Positions 5,388-16,268 of a DNA stretch of 30,859 nt are shown here, in pieces (the stretch's first letter is position 1; each line of letters begins with the position of its first letter). This DNA comes from a virus, in IMG/VR virus record IMGVR_UViG_3300030389_001171, positions 1 to 30,859 of that record, one strand, 5' to 3'. A program made the translations under genes and the position numbers. Under the pieces are notes generated by a model, which was not told where the DNA came from, ran no database searches, and saw only the letters and a program-made list of their open reading frames with translations.

Positions 5388-8300
5388 TTAATTTTTCGCT
5401 TCTAATACTGAAATTTTGTCAGATAGCTCTTTAATAGATTCAATCAAAGCACCAATCAAACCACTATACTGTAAAGATTTTTCACCTTCTTCACCATGTA
5501 CAAGTTCTGGAAATACTTTTTCTACATCTTGTGCAATAACTCCCATTGAATTATTGGTTGTATTTTTGAAGTTATATTTATAACCTGTTAGTTGTTTTAC
5601 CTTTTCAAGAACATTTGATAATGGTTGTATATTTTCTTTTAATGCAACATCAGAAGATTCTGTAACCGTTCCACTTACATTTATACCACTATTTGTTGTC
5701 ACTAACCTTTGAGTAGTAGTTCCACTTGTAGTTTCAAATAATCTAACCTGACCACCATCTTCATTCGGTTGAATTTTTATATCACCAACTTGACCAGCTA
5801 TTAAAGTATTGCCATCAGATGCACCGCTATGAAATATTTTTACAAGGTCAGCATTATTTGCTGAGTTTCTTAGTTTAAAATTACTACCAACAACATTAAA
5901 TCCTACATTAGTTGTTTGTGCAGCTATTGCTCCATCATAATATAGAGAAATTGCACCACCTTCAGAAGCTTGTAAAAGAAACTCATTACCAGCCTTATTT
6001 AATAAACGAATTGCGTCACCTTGGATATCTAAATTTCCTGTTTTGTTAGTAATTTTGGAATTTGATCCATCGTGAACAATAGATAAATCATTTCCAGTAC
6101 CAAAATTTACCTTGTCGCTATCAGGAATAAATATATTACCAATACCACCTATTCCTATGGAATTACTATAACTATTACCATCATTTGTACTTATCTGTAA
6201 TTGTAATGTACCACCGCCTGCGTTCCATCTGTATCTAGTATTTTGGTCAGTGGTAGTGTCTTCAAAATCAATTCCCGGTGAAGTAGATTTTATTAGCAAT
6301 CTATCTAAAACATCAAACCCTGTTGCAGAAGTTTCTGCTTTTTTTGTACCATCATAATTTAATTCAACTGAATCAGAATTAATTTCTAACTGAGTGTTTA
6401 ATGAGTCTGATGTAGTATCACGAATTAAAAATTGTAAATCGTTATGAGTGTTTCTGTATTTAATCTGTGAACTTTCTTCAGTAAGAGTATTACCAAAATT
6501 TATTCTTGAATTACCATTACCTTTACAGAAAATTGATATTCCAGAAGCGGAATTATCATTACTATCTAAAGCACCGGTAAAAACTGCTCTGGTAGAACTA
6601 CTTGGTGTAGGTAAATTAGTTTCAAATCCAGCTCTAAGTTTTCCAATGACTTGCAATCCATCTGTTACAGTAGTTGCTTTTCGAGCGTTATTAAAATAGA
6701 GATCAACATGTTCATCATTACTAGACGTACTTGTTGCACCTCCAAAGGTTGCAAAGATCTTTGATCCATCAGTATTGTTTAACCTTATAATTTCGCCATC
6801 AGCACAACTTACTCTTGTTTGACCAGTTAAATTTCTAAATTGTGCAACAGTTCCCGTATGATTAATTACTAAACCACCACCTGTTGCATCTGGATTATAT
6901 GTAGTATTTTTACCGCCCTCCAACCTTACATTACCAGTAAGAGTGCCACCTGCTAAAGGTAATTTATTTGTTATTGCTGCGTTAGAAGCATTTATAGCAT
7001 CAGATGGAATGCCATCAAGTTTTGTATGATCTGCGTCAGTAAACACGTTGCTGTCACTGGCACTCTCTACTAATGTTCTTATCTCTGCTGCTGTCTGATC
7101 TGCTGTTGCATTATCTTCTATACCATCAAGTTTTGTACCATCCGCAGAGATATCTCTACCATCAACTGTTTTTTCATCTTCTAAAGTTAGATTTTTCCAT
7201 ATCTTTACATCACCATTATCAAATATCCTCAGTCTTGGATTAGTTAAATCATTTTTAGAGTCTTCTATCTCAAAATTTCCGCTATTAATTTGTAATCTGT
7301 AATCATAATTACTCGGAGATCCTGTTCGTAATATTAATTTTGGATTTGATTTTTTCAGTACTACTTCGTCTTTTAACTCAACACTACGTTCATATACTGG
7401 ATCACCATTTCCATCTGTACCATTTTGCTTTCTTTGTATGTATATCCTATCGAAGGAAGGAGTGTCAGCACCATCAGTCTTTTCACTTATTTTAAGAACA
7501 CCTTCATTTAACTGAAGTAAATAGTCAGGTAAGTTAGTATTACCATTATTACTATCAACTAGGAGTAATCTAGGTAGATTATCTTGTAATTTTAAATTTC
7601 CAGTAAGTGTTCCACCCGCTAGTGGAAGTTTTGCGTCAATTGCAGTTTGTTGATCTGAAAATACATTTTTTGCAAATGCTGTCGTTGCTATTTTAGTAGA
7701 ACTATCAGTTGCAGCTTGTGTAGTAGCAGTAACACTACTATTTAATGTTCCGGCTATTGTTCCATTAGTAACCGTTAAGTCTCCATGGACCTCTGCACCA
7801 GATGTGTTAACAGTAAATCTTTTTGTGGTAGAATCACCAGTTTTAGTTCTAAGTACTATATGTCCACCACCAACGTCATTTTGTATATGTATATCACTAT
7901 CATCATAAAATGGTCCAATTTTTCCTAATTGAGTACCATTTCCATTTCGGAAAGCCATAGCAACTCTAGCTGCTGTAAGACTATTGCCACTATCATTATC
8001 AATTAAAATTATTTGATTATTTGTAGTAGTAGAAAATTGACCTTGTGCAACTTCTAAATTTCCAGTACCAGTAATTTTTTGATTAAAATTAGGATTTATT
8101 TTAGAACCATCTATATTTGCATCAGAAGCAATTTGAGCATTAACAAGTCCACTACCATTTAATAGAGTTTTTATTTCTTCTGCTGTTTGATCGTCTTTAG
8201 CATTATCATCAATACCAGCAAGTTTATTGTGATCTGTAACTGACATAACACCAGCACTAGTTCCACTTGCTTCAGGGATTACAGCATTAGTTCCATCACT

Positions 8301-8957
8301 ACTTACAATGGTGACTGCTGTCTCAGTAGTATTAGTAGAAAGGTTAGTTGTGACGTTTGTATTCTTTAATGAGTTAGCTGCTATTGCATTATTAATAGAA
8401 GTAGCAAGTTTAGCAGGAGTAACTTGATTATCAGCTATGTGCTCAGTATCAATACTGCCGTCTGCATAATTTCTTGAATCTATTGCATCATCAGCTATAT
8501 TAGCATTTGTAATAATATTATTTTCAAGCTTATTTGTAGTTATTGAATAATCTTGAATGTCTTCATTTTCAATAGGACGTGACTGTAATTCATGTATTGC
8601 ATATAACGCCTGTTCTGTGTTGGCATTTAAATCAACTGCACGAATTGACGATCCAGATGCAAATACAGCTTTTGGATCATCATCACCACTTGTTTTACCA
8701 ACGGTAGTTTCTCTGTAAACTCTTACGCGTACTCCTGTTTTTGGAGCACCTGTACTTGTTTGTACTGAACTTTCAGTAGTACTGTTAAAAGTTATTTTGG
8801 TGTTTGCAGTGTCGACTGCATATTTAGTTGTCGCTTGTGTTACTCCATTAAGAGCAACTTTTACATCTTCAGTTTGTAGGACTGGGAAGGTGTACGTAAA
8901 TTCCAACTTGGAACCATTAGGTGCACCTCCACCATTATCCGTATATGTAGTTGCCAT
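5388..8957 (-). CDS. Tail fibre (T7 gp17-like N-terminus, peptidase S74 chaperone C-terminus)
   Basis: This 1189-residue protein binds the host surface. Residues 1-140 match the T7 gp17 N-terminal domain that attaches the fibre to the tail (MATTYTDNGGG, FTYTFPVLQTEDVKVALNG, VRVYRETTV, then FASGSSIRAVDLN). The long middle has fibre-type repeats: LPLAGGTLTGN occurs twice, and HTKLDGI/HNKLAGI-DDNA..DQTA.EI units recur. The last 88 residues are a peptidase S74 intramolecular chaperone, with the S-D dyad at 1102-1103 in SDVALKENI, then GVIAQDVE and a C-terminal coiled coil (IKELSDKISVLEAK). In related proteins this domain trimerises the fibre and then cuts itself off just before that serine. T7 gp17 (553 residues) is half this size and has no S74 domain. 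Confidence 0.93.
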   Translation of the reverse strand: MATTYTDNGGGAPNGSKLEFTYTFPVLQTEDVKVALNGVTQATTKYAVDTANTKITFNSTTESSVQTSTGAPKTGVRVRVYRETTVGKTSGDDDPKAVFASGSSIRAVDLNANTEQALYAIHELQSRPIENEDIQDYSITTNKLENNIITNANIADDAIDSRNYADGSIDTEHIADNQVTPAKLATSINNAIAANSLKNTNVTTNLSTNTTETAVTIVSSDGTNAVIPEASGTSAGVMSVTDHNKLAGIDDNAKDDQTAEEIKTLLNGSGLVNAQIASDANIDGSKINPNFNQKITGTGNLEVAQGQFSTTTNNQIILIDNDSGNSLTAARVAMAFRNGNGTQLGKIGPFYDDSDIHIQNDVGGGHIVLRTKTGDSTTKRFTVNTSGAEVHGDLTVTNGTIAGTLNSSVTATTQAATDSSTKIATTAFAKNVFSDQQTAIDAKLPLAGGTLTGNLKLQDNLPRLLLVDSNNGNTNLPDYLLQLNEGVLKISEKTDGADTPSFDRIYIQRKQNGTDGNGDPVYERSVELKDEVVLKKSNPKLILRTGSPSNYDYRLQINSGNFEIEDSKNDLTNPRLRIFDNGDVKIWKNLTLEDEKTVDGRDISADGTKLDGIEDNATADQTAAEIRTLVESASDSNVFTDADHTKLDGIPSDAINASNAAITNKLPLAGGTLTGNVRLEGGKNTTYNPDATGGGLVINHTGTVAQFRNLTGQTRVSCADGEIIRLNNTDGSKIFATFGGATSTSSNDEHVDLYFNNARKATTVTDGLQVIGKLRAGFETNLPTPSSSTRAVFTGALDSNDNSASGISIFCKGNGNSRINFGNTLTEESSQIKYRNTHNDLQFLIRDTTSDSLNTQLEINSDSVELNYDGTKKAETSATGFDVLDRLLIKSTSPGIDFEDTTTDQNTRYRWNAGGGTLQLQISTNDGNSYSNSIGIGGIGNIFIPDSDKVNFGTGNDLSIVHDGSNSKITNKTGNLDIQGDAIRLLNKAGNEFLLQASEGGAISLYYDGAIAAQTTNVGFNVVGSNFKLRNSANNADLVKIFHSGASDGNTLIAGQVGDIKIQPNEDGGQVRLFETTSGTTTQRLVTTNSGINVSGTVTESSDVALKENIQPLSNVLEKVKQLTGYKYNFKNTTNNSMGVIAQDVEKVFPELVHGEEGEKSLQYSGLIGALIESIKELSDKISVLEAKN

Positions 8958-8998
8958 TTAGTATCTCTCTTGAGAATGTGTTTTTTTTGGCGGTGGGT

Positions 8999-11900
8999 TT
9001 ATTTTGGAATGTTTAGTATTCTGTCTATGGAATCTCGATTTGCTTTTCTGTTTTTTAGTTTTTGATCTCTTTCTTCAATAAGTAATTTTTGGACGTCGTT
9101 ATCTTTTTTAATACTTGCCCAAGCTCTTTTCTTAGCCTTGTCAAACTCTTTTGCGATTCGTTTGTAGTGTGGGAATGATTTAGGTTCAACATCTTTCATA
9201 CCATTTTTTTTATACCATTCCATCTCAGCAAGCGATGCTTGCATTGTTGGATCGTTAGCCATCGAATCAAATTTAGCTAATAAGTTTTGCTCACCTATAG
9301 CTTTTTGGAACATAGACCTTACCTTTGGACTGTCAGACAAATCTGTTCCATCTGGAGCTGAGTATGTAGAAGTTCTCATGTCATAACCACTGTTAAATAA
9401 CATTTGTCTTCCTTCGGAATAATCCAAATTAAAGTTCACAGGTGAAACAGCATTAAACATGCGAGTTATAAAGTCGTGATCTTTGATAGGTTTACCTGTA
9501 AGGATGTCGTATTTAATAGGTAGTGGATCTCCTGCAATATTTTCAGTTATTAAGTTTCTATTTCTAATAGAGTCTTCTATATCTGAACCTAGTTCTCTTG
9601 TGTAAGGAGTTAGCACTTTACCTATCTCATTTCTAAGACCAGATAAAGGAACTGTATTATTTAATAAGGATGCAATTATTCTTTGTTGTTGTCCGGGTTG
9701 ACCAGAAAATAAATCAACAAAGGATTGCATACCAGCCAAGTAAGATTTACTTGTAGCAGTACCAGCTAATGCCATAGATAGTTTTAATAATCTATCTTCT
9801 GCCCACTCTTCACCCATTAATTCTTGATGATCTCCTATATCTGCTACTAAAGCAAGTATTTGGTTGTATGGTTCAAAGGCATCATAGTTAACCCAGACGT
9901 CACCAAGTTTTATAGTTCTTGGTTTCCATCCCATGTCCATCCATGCTTGTCTTTGCTTTCTATCTGTTGGTCCATTACCATGTAATCCTCCGCTTAGATA
10001 TGCCATTGAAGCCATAAATATTGCGGCAGAACCTATAGCTAATCTTCCATTTTGAACAGCTTTAGCATTGATTAAATCTCTTGTACTTTCAATACCATAT
10101 TCTTTTAAATGTCCAAGATCCATTCCGGGTTGAGTTCTAGCTATTTGATTAAATTCATCAACTAAAAAATTAAATCCGGGAGTATGTTTAGCGGTTAGTT
10201 GTAAACCGTTAATTCCAGTTCGTGCAAACAAAAAGAATGGTCTAGCCCATGGTGTGGTATCAAAAGCAGTTGCTAACTGTTGAGCAAATCCTTTTAAAGG
10301 AGTTGTAAGAGTAGCTTCACTTCTAGCATATTTAGCAGCTTCGCTTGTTAGGTTTCCTTCAGAATCAAAGATTTTACTATTAAATATGTCTTCCTGATCT
10401 TTAAAAAATTTTGCATCAAAGTTTTGAAAATTTCCATCTGGTAACTTTGCAGCAGCTTCTAAAAATGCTTGTTCTCTTGCCTTACCTCTACCAATAATTA
10501 AATTGAAAGCATCATCAGTAGATGCCATGATTTTAGTTGAATAAGTAAGTAAATTACTATCATTCAATCCTCGAATCATATTAGCAACACGGAATAAAGC
10601 TTTATCTTTTTTATTACCTCTTTGCTCTGCCCATGTACCATACAATTTCCATTGATCTTCTAATTTACTTCTCTCAACATATCTAGTTTTAAGAGTTGAA
10701 AGTTCACCTGACCAATAACCATTTAGTCTTTTTCTAAATAATTTGAAAGCTTCTGGAACAGCTTCACGCATAGCATTTAAAGATGCCAATGCAGCTCTAG
10801 CTGTAACTGCATCTCCTTTCATCATTCCACCTATAGCCATTGCCATTGGTCTAGTGAAAGTTGCAGTACCTGTACCTAAAGTTGCTCGAACTGATGTTTT
10901 AGGTCCAGACAAAACACTATGAGTAAACATAGTTCCTGTCTCTCTTAGTAGAGCACCAGTTTTTTTCTTGTCACCAAAATATCCACCTCTCATTTTCTTA
11001 CGCATAAATACGTCAAGATCATCAAGGGTATGAACACCGTCTGCCATAGAAATACCTTCAAAGATAATTTTAAATAAATCATCACCACCATCTTCAGGTG
11101 TAAGTTCCATTGCCATTCGGAAGGCATCAATACTGTCTTGTACTTGCTTTTCGTTCGCTTCTCTAGCGGCGGCTTTAGCTTTAGCTACAGCTTTTTTAAA
11201 CTCTTTAAGAGTCTTAAAATCACCAGATACTTGTTTACCTCTCTTTATATTTTTTACACGACTTAAACCAAAGTCTGAAAGTTGTTCTGATACTAATGAA
11301 CTTGATTCTTTCCTAAGACGTAGACCAGCAATGAGCTTATCTACAAGATGGTGTACTGGTCCATCAATATCTTTTATGTCTGTGATGTCGGCTAATTCTC
11401 TACCAACTAAACTTTGTGCTTGAATATCATTAAACAAAGAGACATTTATCATGTCTAATGCTTTTATATATTGTGGCTTTACATAACTAACAATTGTTTC
11501 TTTTGTAATTTTTCCAGTTTTAGGATCTTTAAAAGCTGCATTAATATCTGTTTTATCCATTGTAATTCGTTCATAGAACTCCTTACTTGTTATGTTGCTT
11601 GTATTTCTACCTTCATAAATATCTTTAAAGATTGCCATGTTTTCAGCAATAACTTGGTTTAAAGTTCTCCCAGTTTCTCTAGCTGTTTGTTCTAAACCTT
11701 CTATATACTTCTCACCTTTAAAGTCACCCAATATTGCTTTTACTAGATCTGAAGGTTTTTTATTTCCTTTAGCTACGTCTTCTATTTGTTGGTTAGAAAC
11801 CATAGAACCTACATGACCGTCTTCATTCCCAAACTCAGTTTTCTTTTGTTTAATAGCTTTATCAACATCGGCTGCTGTGTGGTTAGAAGTAGAGTTTCCT

Positions 11901-12967
11901 AAATGTCTTTCACCGATTGGTTCATTCTTTGGAAAACGTACTCCGGGTTCTTTTACTTGTGCTTTAACACTTTCTCTAGTCTGTGCTTCTACACTGTTTC
12001 TTCTGGTTTGCGTGTATTCAGCAAAATCACTACGTAAGCTGTCAAAATCTATATCTAATACATTTCTAACTTGTTGACCAACTCCAGTTAAATCTTCTGG
12101 ATTTGCTGCAATCAGTTCATCTTTAATTTTTCCTAATCCTGTAGCAAGTTCTTTTGAACCTCCAACAACAGCATCAGTTCCTTTAACAGTTGCTTTTCCA
12201 ACTTGTTGTAAACCTCTTCCTGCTATAGGAAGCAGTCCAACTAAAGCTGCATCAAATACCATGCCAATGCCTATTTCTTCTAAAACAAACTTAAGCTTTC
12301 TCATTACAGGACCATCAACATCAGCAGTTGCTAATGGTGTACGTAGTTGTGGATATTTTTCTGCTATTTTTGCAAATATATTATTTGCTTGACCAGTTTC
12401 GTTTTGGTCAAATAACGAATAAGCACCACCAATTATGGCACCTCTTTTTAATTCTCTTTGTAAAAGTGTTCCTGTTAGTTTTTTTGCTCCAAGAACTTTT
12501 CCACCAACTCCAGCAGTTAAACCAGCAGTAGTTGCAAGTTCAGCAATACCTTCAACAAATTCACCCCAATCTGTTTTAGTAACAATAGGATCTCCATCAC
12601 CATACATGAAGTCATCCCATTCAGGTTCGTAAACCCCTGCTGCTTCTTCTTCTGCCATTTCGCCATTAAAATAATCAATGACTCTTTCAGGAGTTGTAAT
12701 TATATTTCCTACACCTTTTCTAAATCCAGATCCAGCACCAATTAAAGTATCGGCTGCATAATCTCCGAAGTTAGCTCCTTCTTCTTTTACTACTTCAGGT
12801 GTAGTTGCTTCTTTTGCTACTTCCTCTTTGCTTTCTTCAATTTCATTGTTGATAGCTTTTTGTTCATCAGCAGCTTGTATGTTTGCAACTGCTTCGGCAG
12901 TCTCTTCTTCTGACATTCCCATTCCAGAGATTCCTACCTCTATCGTGGGATCAAATTCTTCGTTCAT
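8999..12967 (-). CDS. Internal virion protein / ejectosome component (T7 gp16-like)
   Basis: Size (1322 residues) and position, last of the internal core genes and just before the tail fibre, match T7 gp16 (1318 residues), which is ejected into the host to form the DNA-translocating channel. The start chosen is the ATG at 12967 (MNEEFDPT), which has a GAGGT Shine-Dalgarno five bases upstream. A longer TTG-initiated frame up to 13003 is less likely. The N-terminus is acidic and low in complexity. I see no transglycosylase catalytic pattern like the one at the start of T7 gp16. A hydrophobic stretch ([14 protein letters not shown]) and many Ala-rich amphipathic helices are present. Residue-level similarity to T7 is low, so this rests on size and synteny. 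Confidence 0.8.
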   Translation of the reverse strand: MNEEFDPTIEVGISGMGMSEEETAEAVANIQAADEQKAINNEIEESKEEVAKEATTPEVVKEEGANFGDYAADTLIGAGSGFRKGVGNIITTPERVIDYFNGEMAEEEAAGVYEPEWDDFMYGDGDPIVTKTDWGEFVEGIAELATTAGLTAGVGGKVLGAKKLTGTLLQRELKRGAIIGGAYSLFDQNETGQANNIFAKIAEKYPQLRTPLATADVDGPVMRKLKFVLEEIGIGMVFDAALVGLLPIAGRGLQQVGKATVKGTDAVVGGSKELATGLGKIKDELIAANPEDLTGVGQQVRNVLDIDFDSLRSDFAEYTQTRRNSVEAQTRESVKAQVKEPGVRFPKNEPIGERHLGNSTSNHTAADVDKAIKQKKTEFGNEDGHVGSMVSNQQIEDVAKGNKKPSDLVKAILGDFKGEKYIEGLEQTARETGRTLNQVIAENMAIFKDIYEGRNTSNITSKEFYERITMDKTDINAAFKDPKTGKITKETIVSYVKPQYIKALDMINVSLFNDIQAQSLVGRELADITDIKDIDGPVHHLVDKLIAGLRLRKESSSLVSEQLSDFGLSRVKNIKRGKQVSGDFKTLKEFKKAVAKAKAAAREANEKQVQDSIDAFRMAMELTPEDGGDDLFKIIFEGISMADGVHTLDDLDVFMRKKMRGGYFGDKKKTGALLRETGTMFTHSVLSGPKTSVRATLGTGTATFTRPMAMAIGGMMKGDAVTARAALASLNAMREAVPEAFKLFRKRLNGYWSGELSTLKTRYVERSKLEDQWKLYGTWAEQRGNKKDKALFRVANMIRGLNDSNLLTYSTKIMASTDDAFNLIIGRGKAREQAFLEAAAKLPDGNFQNFDAKFFKDQEDIFNSKIFDSEGNLTSEAAKYARSEATLTTPLKGFAQQLATAFDTTPWARPFFLFARTGINGLQLTAKHTPGFNFLVDEFNQIARTQPGMDLGHLKEYGIESTRDLINAKAVQNGRLAIGSAAIFMASMAYLSGGLHGNGPTDRKQRQAWMDMGWKPRTIKLGDVWVNYDAFEPYNQILALVADIGDHQELMGEEWAEDRLLKLSMALAGTATSKSYLAGMQSFVDLFSGQPGQQQRIIASLLNNTVPLSGLRNEIGKVLTPYTRELGSDIEDSIRNRNLITENIAGDPLPIKYDILTGKPIKDHDFITRMFNAVSPVNFNLDYSEGRQMLFNSGYDMRTSTYSAPDGTDLSDSPKVRSMFQKAIGEQNLLAKFDSMANDPTMQASLAEMEWYKKNGMKDVEPKSFPHYKRIAKEFDKAKKRAWASIKKDNDVQKLLIEERDQKLKNRKANRDSIDRILNIPK

Positions 12968-13013
12968 TTTACCTCGGTAAATATTAGCTTTAAAGAAAGC
13001 CAATAAACCGTAG

Positions 13014-15092
13014 TTACTGGTCTTGTCTTATTAAAGCTTTTTTATTAAAAATGGATGTTTTAACGTTTTGTTCTTGATCTTTTAATTCATCAAGTATTCT
13101 TGCTCTTGTAATACGAGAGCGAGTAGGGAATTTATAAATAAGATTTAAAACTTCATTACTATGCTTCTGTTCTTCTGGTTTATCTGGAGTCTGTCCTTCT
13201 GAAGTCTCTCCTTCCATCAACTGACCTACTTGAGAGTTAGCTAAATCTATAGGATTAATACCCATTCTTAAAGCTACATCTTTGTAGTAGTCTGGTATGT
13301 CTTTTGATTGTTTTAATGGTGTCTTATACCAAGCTAATAATTCAGCTTGGCTTTTAGTATCAGCATTAATCTTCTGTGTTTTCCATTTACCACCAGCAGA
13401 TTGAGTCATACTTATTTGAACCTGTTTACTGTAAGCATTATCAGTAGGTTCAAGATCGTACTCTGTCAACTTGACTCGCATAATAGGATCATCTAAAACT
13501 TCTTCTACAGCTCTTCTGCCAGCTTTCATAGCTTCAGGAACTGTACTTACTACTTGACCATCACGCATTAATTCAGCGTTATAAGCTTTGTTAAATATTT
13601 CTTCTATGTTGCCATACGCATTTAACCATTCTATTGAAGCTGTTTCGGTTGACCCGAACGTGTCACCAGTTGCTCTATCTGTGTAAGCCTTTAATATTTT
13701 ACTAGCCTCTTCGTATTGTTGAGACCCGGGAAGCATTGTTCCTGTTGAAAGTATCTTATCCTTATGCTCATTAAACTTAGCTGTACTTACATTAGCCATC
13801 TCAAAATCATATACACCATTTTGGTAACGCATTGATTTTTCAATCATATCTTCAGCTTGCCAGTCTTCCATATGACCAGCTAAAGCATCAGATAATTCTG
13901 TAGGAACATAACCATCATATTTGTCTTTATAAATGGCATACATTTGTGCTTTTTCTTCGTTAGTCCAATCTTTTTTAGATTTAACAACTTGTAAATCACC
14001 AGCTATGTTATCTAACCTTTTGTCTTCTATTGCTTGATTTCCAAGTCTTGCAGCTCCAAACAATTCACTAGCTAGACTGCTCCACTCTTTCCATGATCCC
14101 ATTGTCTTAGTAGAACCATCACGAGCTGTTATTTCGTGATTAACTATAGACATAGCTTCTGTAAATGTAATTACATTCTGTTCAACCAAATCAATAAGGT
14201 TTTCTTTAAAAGCTACTCTCCCTGCGGAGATAGTAGTTCTATTTCTAGCTGCATATCTAGCTGCCCAATCGTGAGCAAGTTGATGACCATCAGCAGGGTT
14301 AGCTGTTGAGAATCCAACTGCAATCATTTTGCTATCAGATGCTTTTACTTGTGCCTGATAATTAGCTTCTCTTTCAGCAGCTTGTTTCTTACGTCTAGCA
14401 TCATCAAACTTATCTATCTCTGGTTTAACAACAGTAGCTACAAGAGCTTCGTTTAATCCTGCAAATTGTCTTGCATATTCAAACTTAATCTTTGTGTCTA
14501 AAGCTGCTTGTTCTGCTGGAGATAGGTTATCAAAATGTCCTACTGAAACCTCCTTACCATCTCTTACTACATCTATCTTTGTAGTTTCGTAAGCATCATA
14601 AACATACTGGTCATAGTCCTTAGCTTTTTGTAAAGCGTATTGTTCTGCAACCATATACTTTTCCCAGCCAGCCATGTTACGAAATTCTTGAGCGGTGATA
14701 CTGTCACCGGTTTCTTCTTCGTACTTAGAAGCAAACTCTTGTGTAGCTAAATCATCTTCAAATAACTTGTCACGTTCACCTCTAAATGTTGCTTCTAGTT
14801 CTGGACTAACACCTCTAGTTAATATGTCTAACTTAATCTGTGCTTCTCTGTCTGATCTATGTTTGTCTTGTTTTTTCTTTATTATGTCACCGATTGTAGA
14901 GGATAAAGAAGCTAATCCTTCATACATTCTTTCAGTATTTCTTACCTTATCAGCATTGTTCTTTTCTAGTTGCTGTAAGTATCTTTCTTCTGACGCTTGT
15001 ATAGCTCTGTCAGATGCTTCTTGTTCTGGGACTACATCTAATATCTCTTGAGGAGTTACTGACTGCCCAGTTATGTTGTAATTAGGAATCAT
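13014..15092 (-). CDS. Internal virion protein (T7 gp15-like)
   Basis: This 692-residue, mostly alpha-helical, charged protein lies between gp14- and gp16-like genes, which is the place of T7 gp15 (747 residues), a core protein ejected into the periplasm to bridge the envelope. No catalytic motif or membrane helix is seen. Long Glu/Lys/Ala-rich helices (for example KKQAAEREANYQAQVKAS) suggest extended bundles. The ATG at 15092 overlaps the previous stop as TAATG; a TTG four codons earlier is possible but not needed. Assignment rests on order, size and composition. Confidence 0.78.
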   Translation of the reverse strand: MIPNYNITGQSVTPQEILDVVPEQEASDRAIQASEERYLQQLEKNNADKVRNTERMYEGLASLSSTIGDIIKKKQDKHRSDREAQIKLDILTRGVSPELEATFRGERDKLFEDDLATQEFASKYEEETGDSITAQEFRNMAGWEKYMVAEQYALQKAKDYDQYVYDAYETTKIDVVRDGKEVSVGHFDNLSPAEQAALDTKIKFEYARQFAGLNEALVATVVKPEIDKFDDARRKKQAAEREANYQAQVKASDSKMIAVGFSTANPADGHQLAHDWAARYAARNRTTISAGRVAFKENLIDLVEQNVITFTEAMSIVNHEITARDGSTKTMGSWKEWSSLASELFGAARLGNQAIEDKRLDNIAGDLQVVKSKKDWTNEEKAQMYAIYKDKYDGYVPTELSDALAGHMEDWQAEDMIEKSMRYQNGVYDFEMANVSTAKFNEHKDKILSTGTMLPGSQQYEEASKILKAYTDRATGDTFGSTETASIEWLNAYGNIEEIFNKAYNAELMRDGQVVSTVPEAMKAGRRAVEEVLDDPIMRVKLTEYDLEPTDNAYSKQVQISMTQSAGGKWKTQKINADTKSQAELLAWYKTPLKQSKDIPDYYKDVALRMGINPIDLANSQVGQLMEGETSEGQTPDKPEEQKHSNEVLNLIYKFPTRSRITRARILDELKDQEQNVKTSIFNKKALIRQDQ

Positions 15093-15844
15093 TATTGGTA
15101 CCAATTAATATTAGGGCTGTAGTTTGTAGGCGCATTTACTAAAGGTGCAGAATTAAAACTTGTACTAAAAGTATTGCTGGTTGGAGATGATGAATTATTC
15201 ATCCAACTATTACTTCCACTATTAGCAGGCATACCTTCTATACCAGCACCTAACGCCTGACCCATGCCAAGCATTAAAGTCATACCTACGTTTTGCATTA
15301 CAGGAGGTGGTGGTGCTATGTCTTGTACTGGTTGAATAGCTACCTGACCAAAGGATCTATTAAGTGTTGATTTAAGTTGTCTTTTTACATCTTCTCTTAC
15401 ACCTTCAGCCTTATAACCAGCCATAGCTAATCCTCTAGATCTCAGAGCTTGACTCATACCAAAATTGGCATTGTTCATAACTAATTGTCTAGCTACTGAT
15501 GCACCTCTGACACCACGTTCTGCGGCTGAAGCTTCAATCATTCCTTCGTTAGCTAACATCTTTTTAAAGTCTTCTTGGTTCTCAAGTATGGCTAAAGATC
15601 TTGCATTATTTAATTGTATTTGTGTTCTTGAGTAAGCTCGTTGAGCTGCAATATTTGCTTGGTCAACTTCTTGCTCGAACTGAACTTTCTTAGTTGCATA
15701 AGTAGTTCTTGTTTGCATCCACTTCCGTTCTCTGACTTTAAGTTGCTGCTCATAATTTCTTTTAGCGGCTGCATTACTTGCTGACGCTGCTTGAGCACTT
15801 CCTATTGCTGAAAAGGCTGGACCTATTGCTGCTGGACTGCACAC
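15092..15844 (-). CDS. Internal virion protein (T7 gp14-like)
   Basis: T7 gp14 (196 residues) is ejected into the outer membrane at the start of infection. This 250-residue protein starts MCSPAAIGPAFSAIGSAQAA, a Gly/Ala-rich hydrophobic opening typical of gp14 proteins in T7-like phages. A long Gln/Arg/Ala coiled coil follows, then a Pro/Asn/Ser-rich tail. The best start is the GTG at 15844, overlapping the gp13-like gene by 71 bases; no in-frame ATG would keep the conserved N-terminus. The unusually long overlap suggests strict translational coupling between gp13 and gp14. Confidence 0.8.
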   Translation of the reverse strand: MCSPAAIGPAFSAIGSAQAASASNAAAKRNYEQQLKVRERKWMQTRTTYATKKVQFEQEVDQANIAAQRAYSRTQIQLNNARSLAILENQEDFKKMLANEGMIEASAAERGVRGASVARQLVMNNANFGMSQALRSRGLAMAGYKAEGVREDVKRQLKSTLNRSFGQVAIQPVQDIAPPPPVMQNVGMTLMLGMGQALGAGIEGMPANSGSNSWMNNSSSPTSNTFSTSFNSAPLVNAPTNYSPNINWYQ

Positions 15845-16268
15845 GGCAAAATTCTATAAAGGATAAATTGTTTGGTCCGTAGGGAAATTTCCTAAGAAAT
15901 TTAAAACCTAAAAACCTAAGTAACTTGATATGGACTTTGTTTCTTTCGTCAACAATGTTCCACAGTAACTTTTCTGTTCTTGCATTAACATACCGTTTTG
16001 CTTCTCTAACAAAGGTATGAGGATATTCGTAGATAGCTGGGGTGCAAAGCATCCAGATTTGTCCACCATTGTGAACTCCTGCCATGCCTGCTATCTCGCC
16101 ATTTGGCACTTCAAAATAAACTGAGTCGCAGTTTTGATAACCTACGACCAGTGCATTTAAAGGGTCATGTCCATGACCTTCTGTAACCTCCCGATAGTCA
16201 TCGGGTAATAAATTAGAAGCCACACGAAGTGCAGCTTCCAATGTTGCTGGGTGTATGTATTTAGACAC
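15774..16268 (-). CDS. T7 gp13-like protein (DUF2833, GNAT-like fold)
   Basis: This 164-residue protein aligns by eye with T7 gp13, needed for virion assembly. Here a GGQIWMLCTPAI segment stands for T7 DQVWRLSG, and the pattern EKLLWNIVDERNKVHIKLLR followed by FLGFKFL stands for T7 YDTLWNYVWVGNTSHIRFLK. The family is described as acetyltransferase-like (DUF2833), though an acetyl-CoA-binding loop is not convincing here. The likely start is the GTG at 16268, overlapping the end of gp12 by 8 bases. The Ser/Arg-rich C-terminal 25 residues overlap the start of gp14 and may be a poorly constrained extension. Confidence 0.82.
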   Translation of the reverse strand: MSKYIHPATLEAALRVASNLLPDDYREVTEGHGHDPLNALVVGYQNCDSVYFEVPNGEIAGMAGVHNGGQIWMLCTPAIYEYPHTFVREAKRYVNARTEKLLWNIVDERNKVHIKLLRFLGFKFLRKFPYGPNNLSFIEFCRVQSSSNRSSLFSNRKCSSSVSK

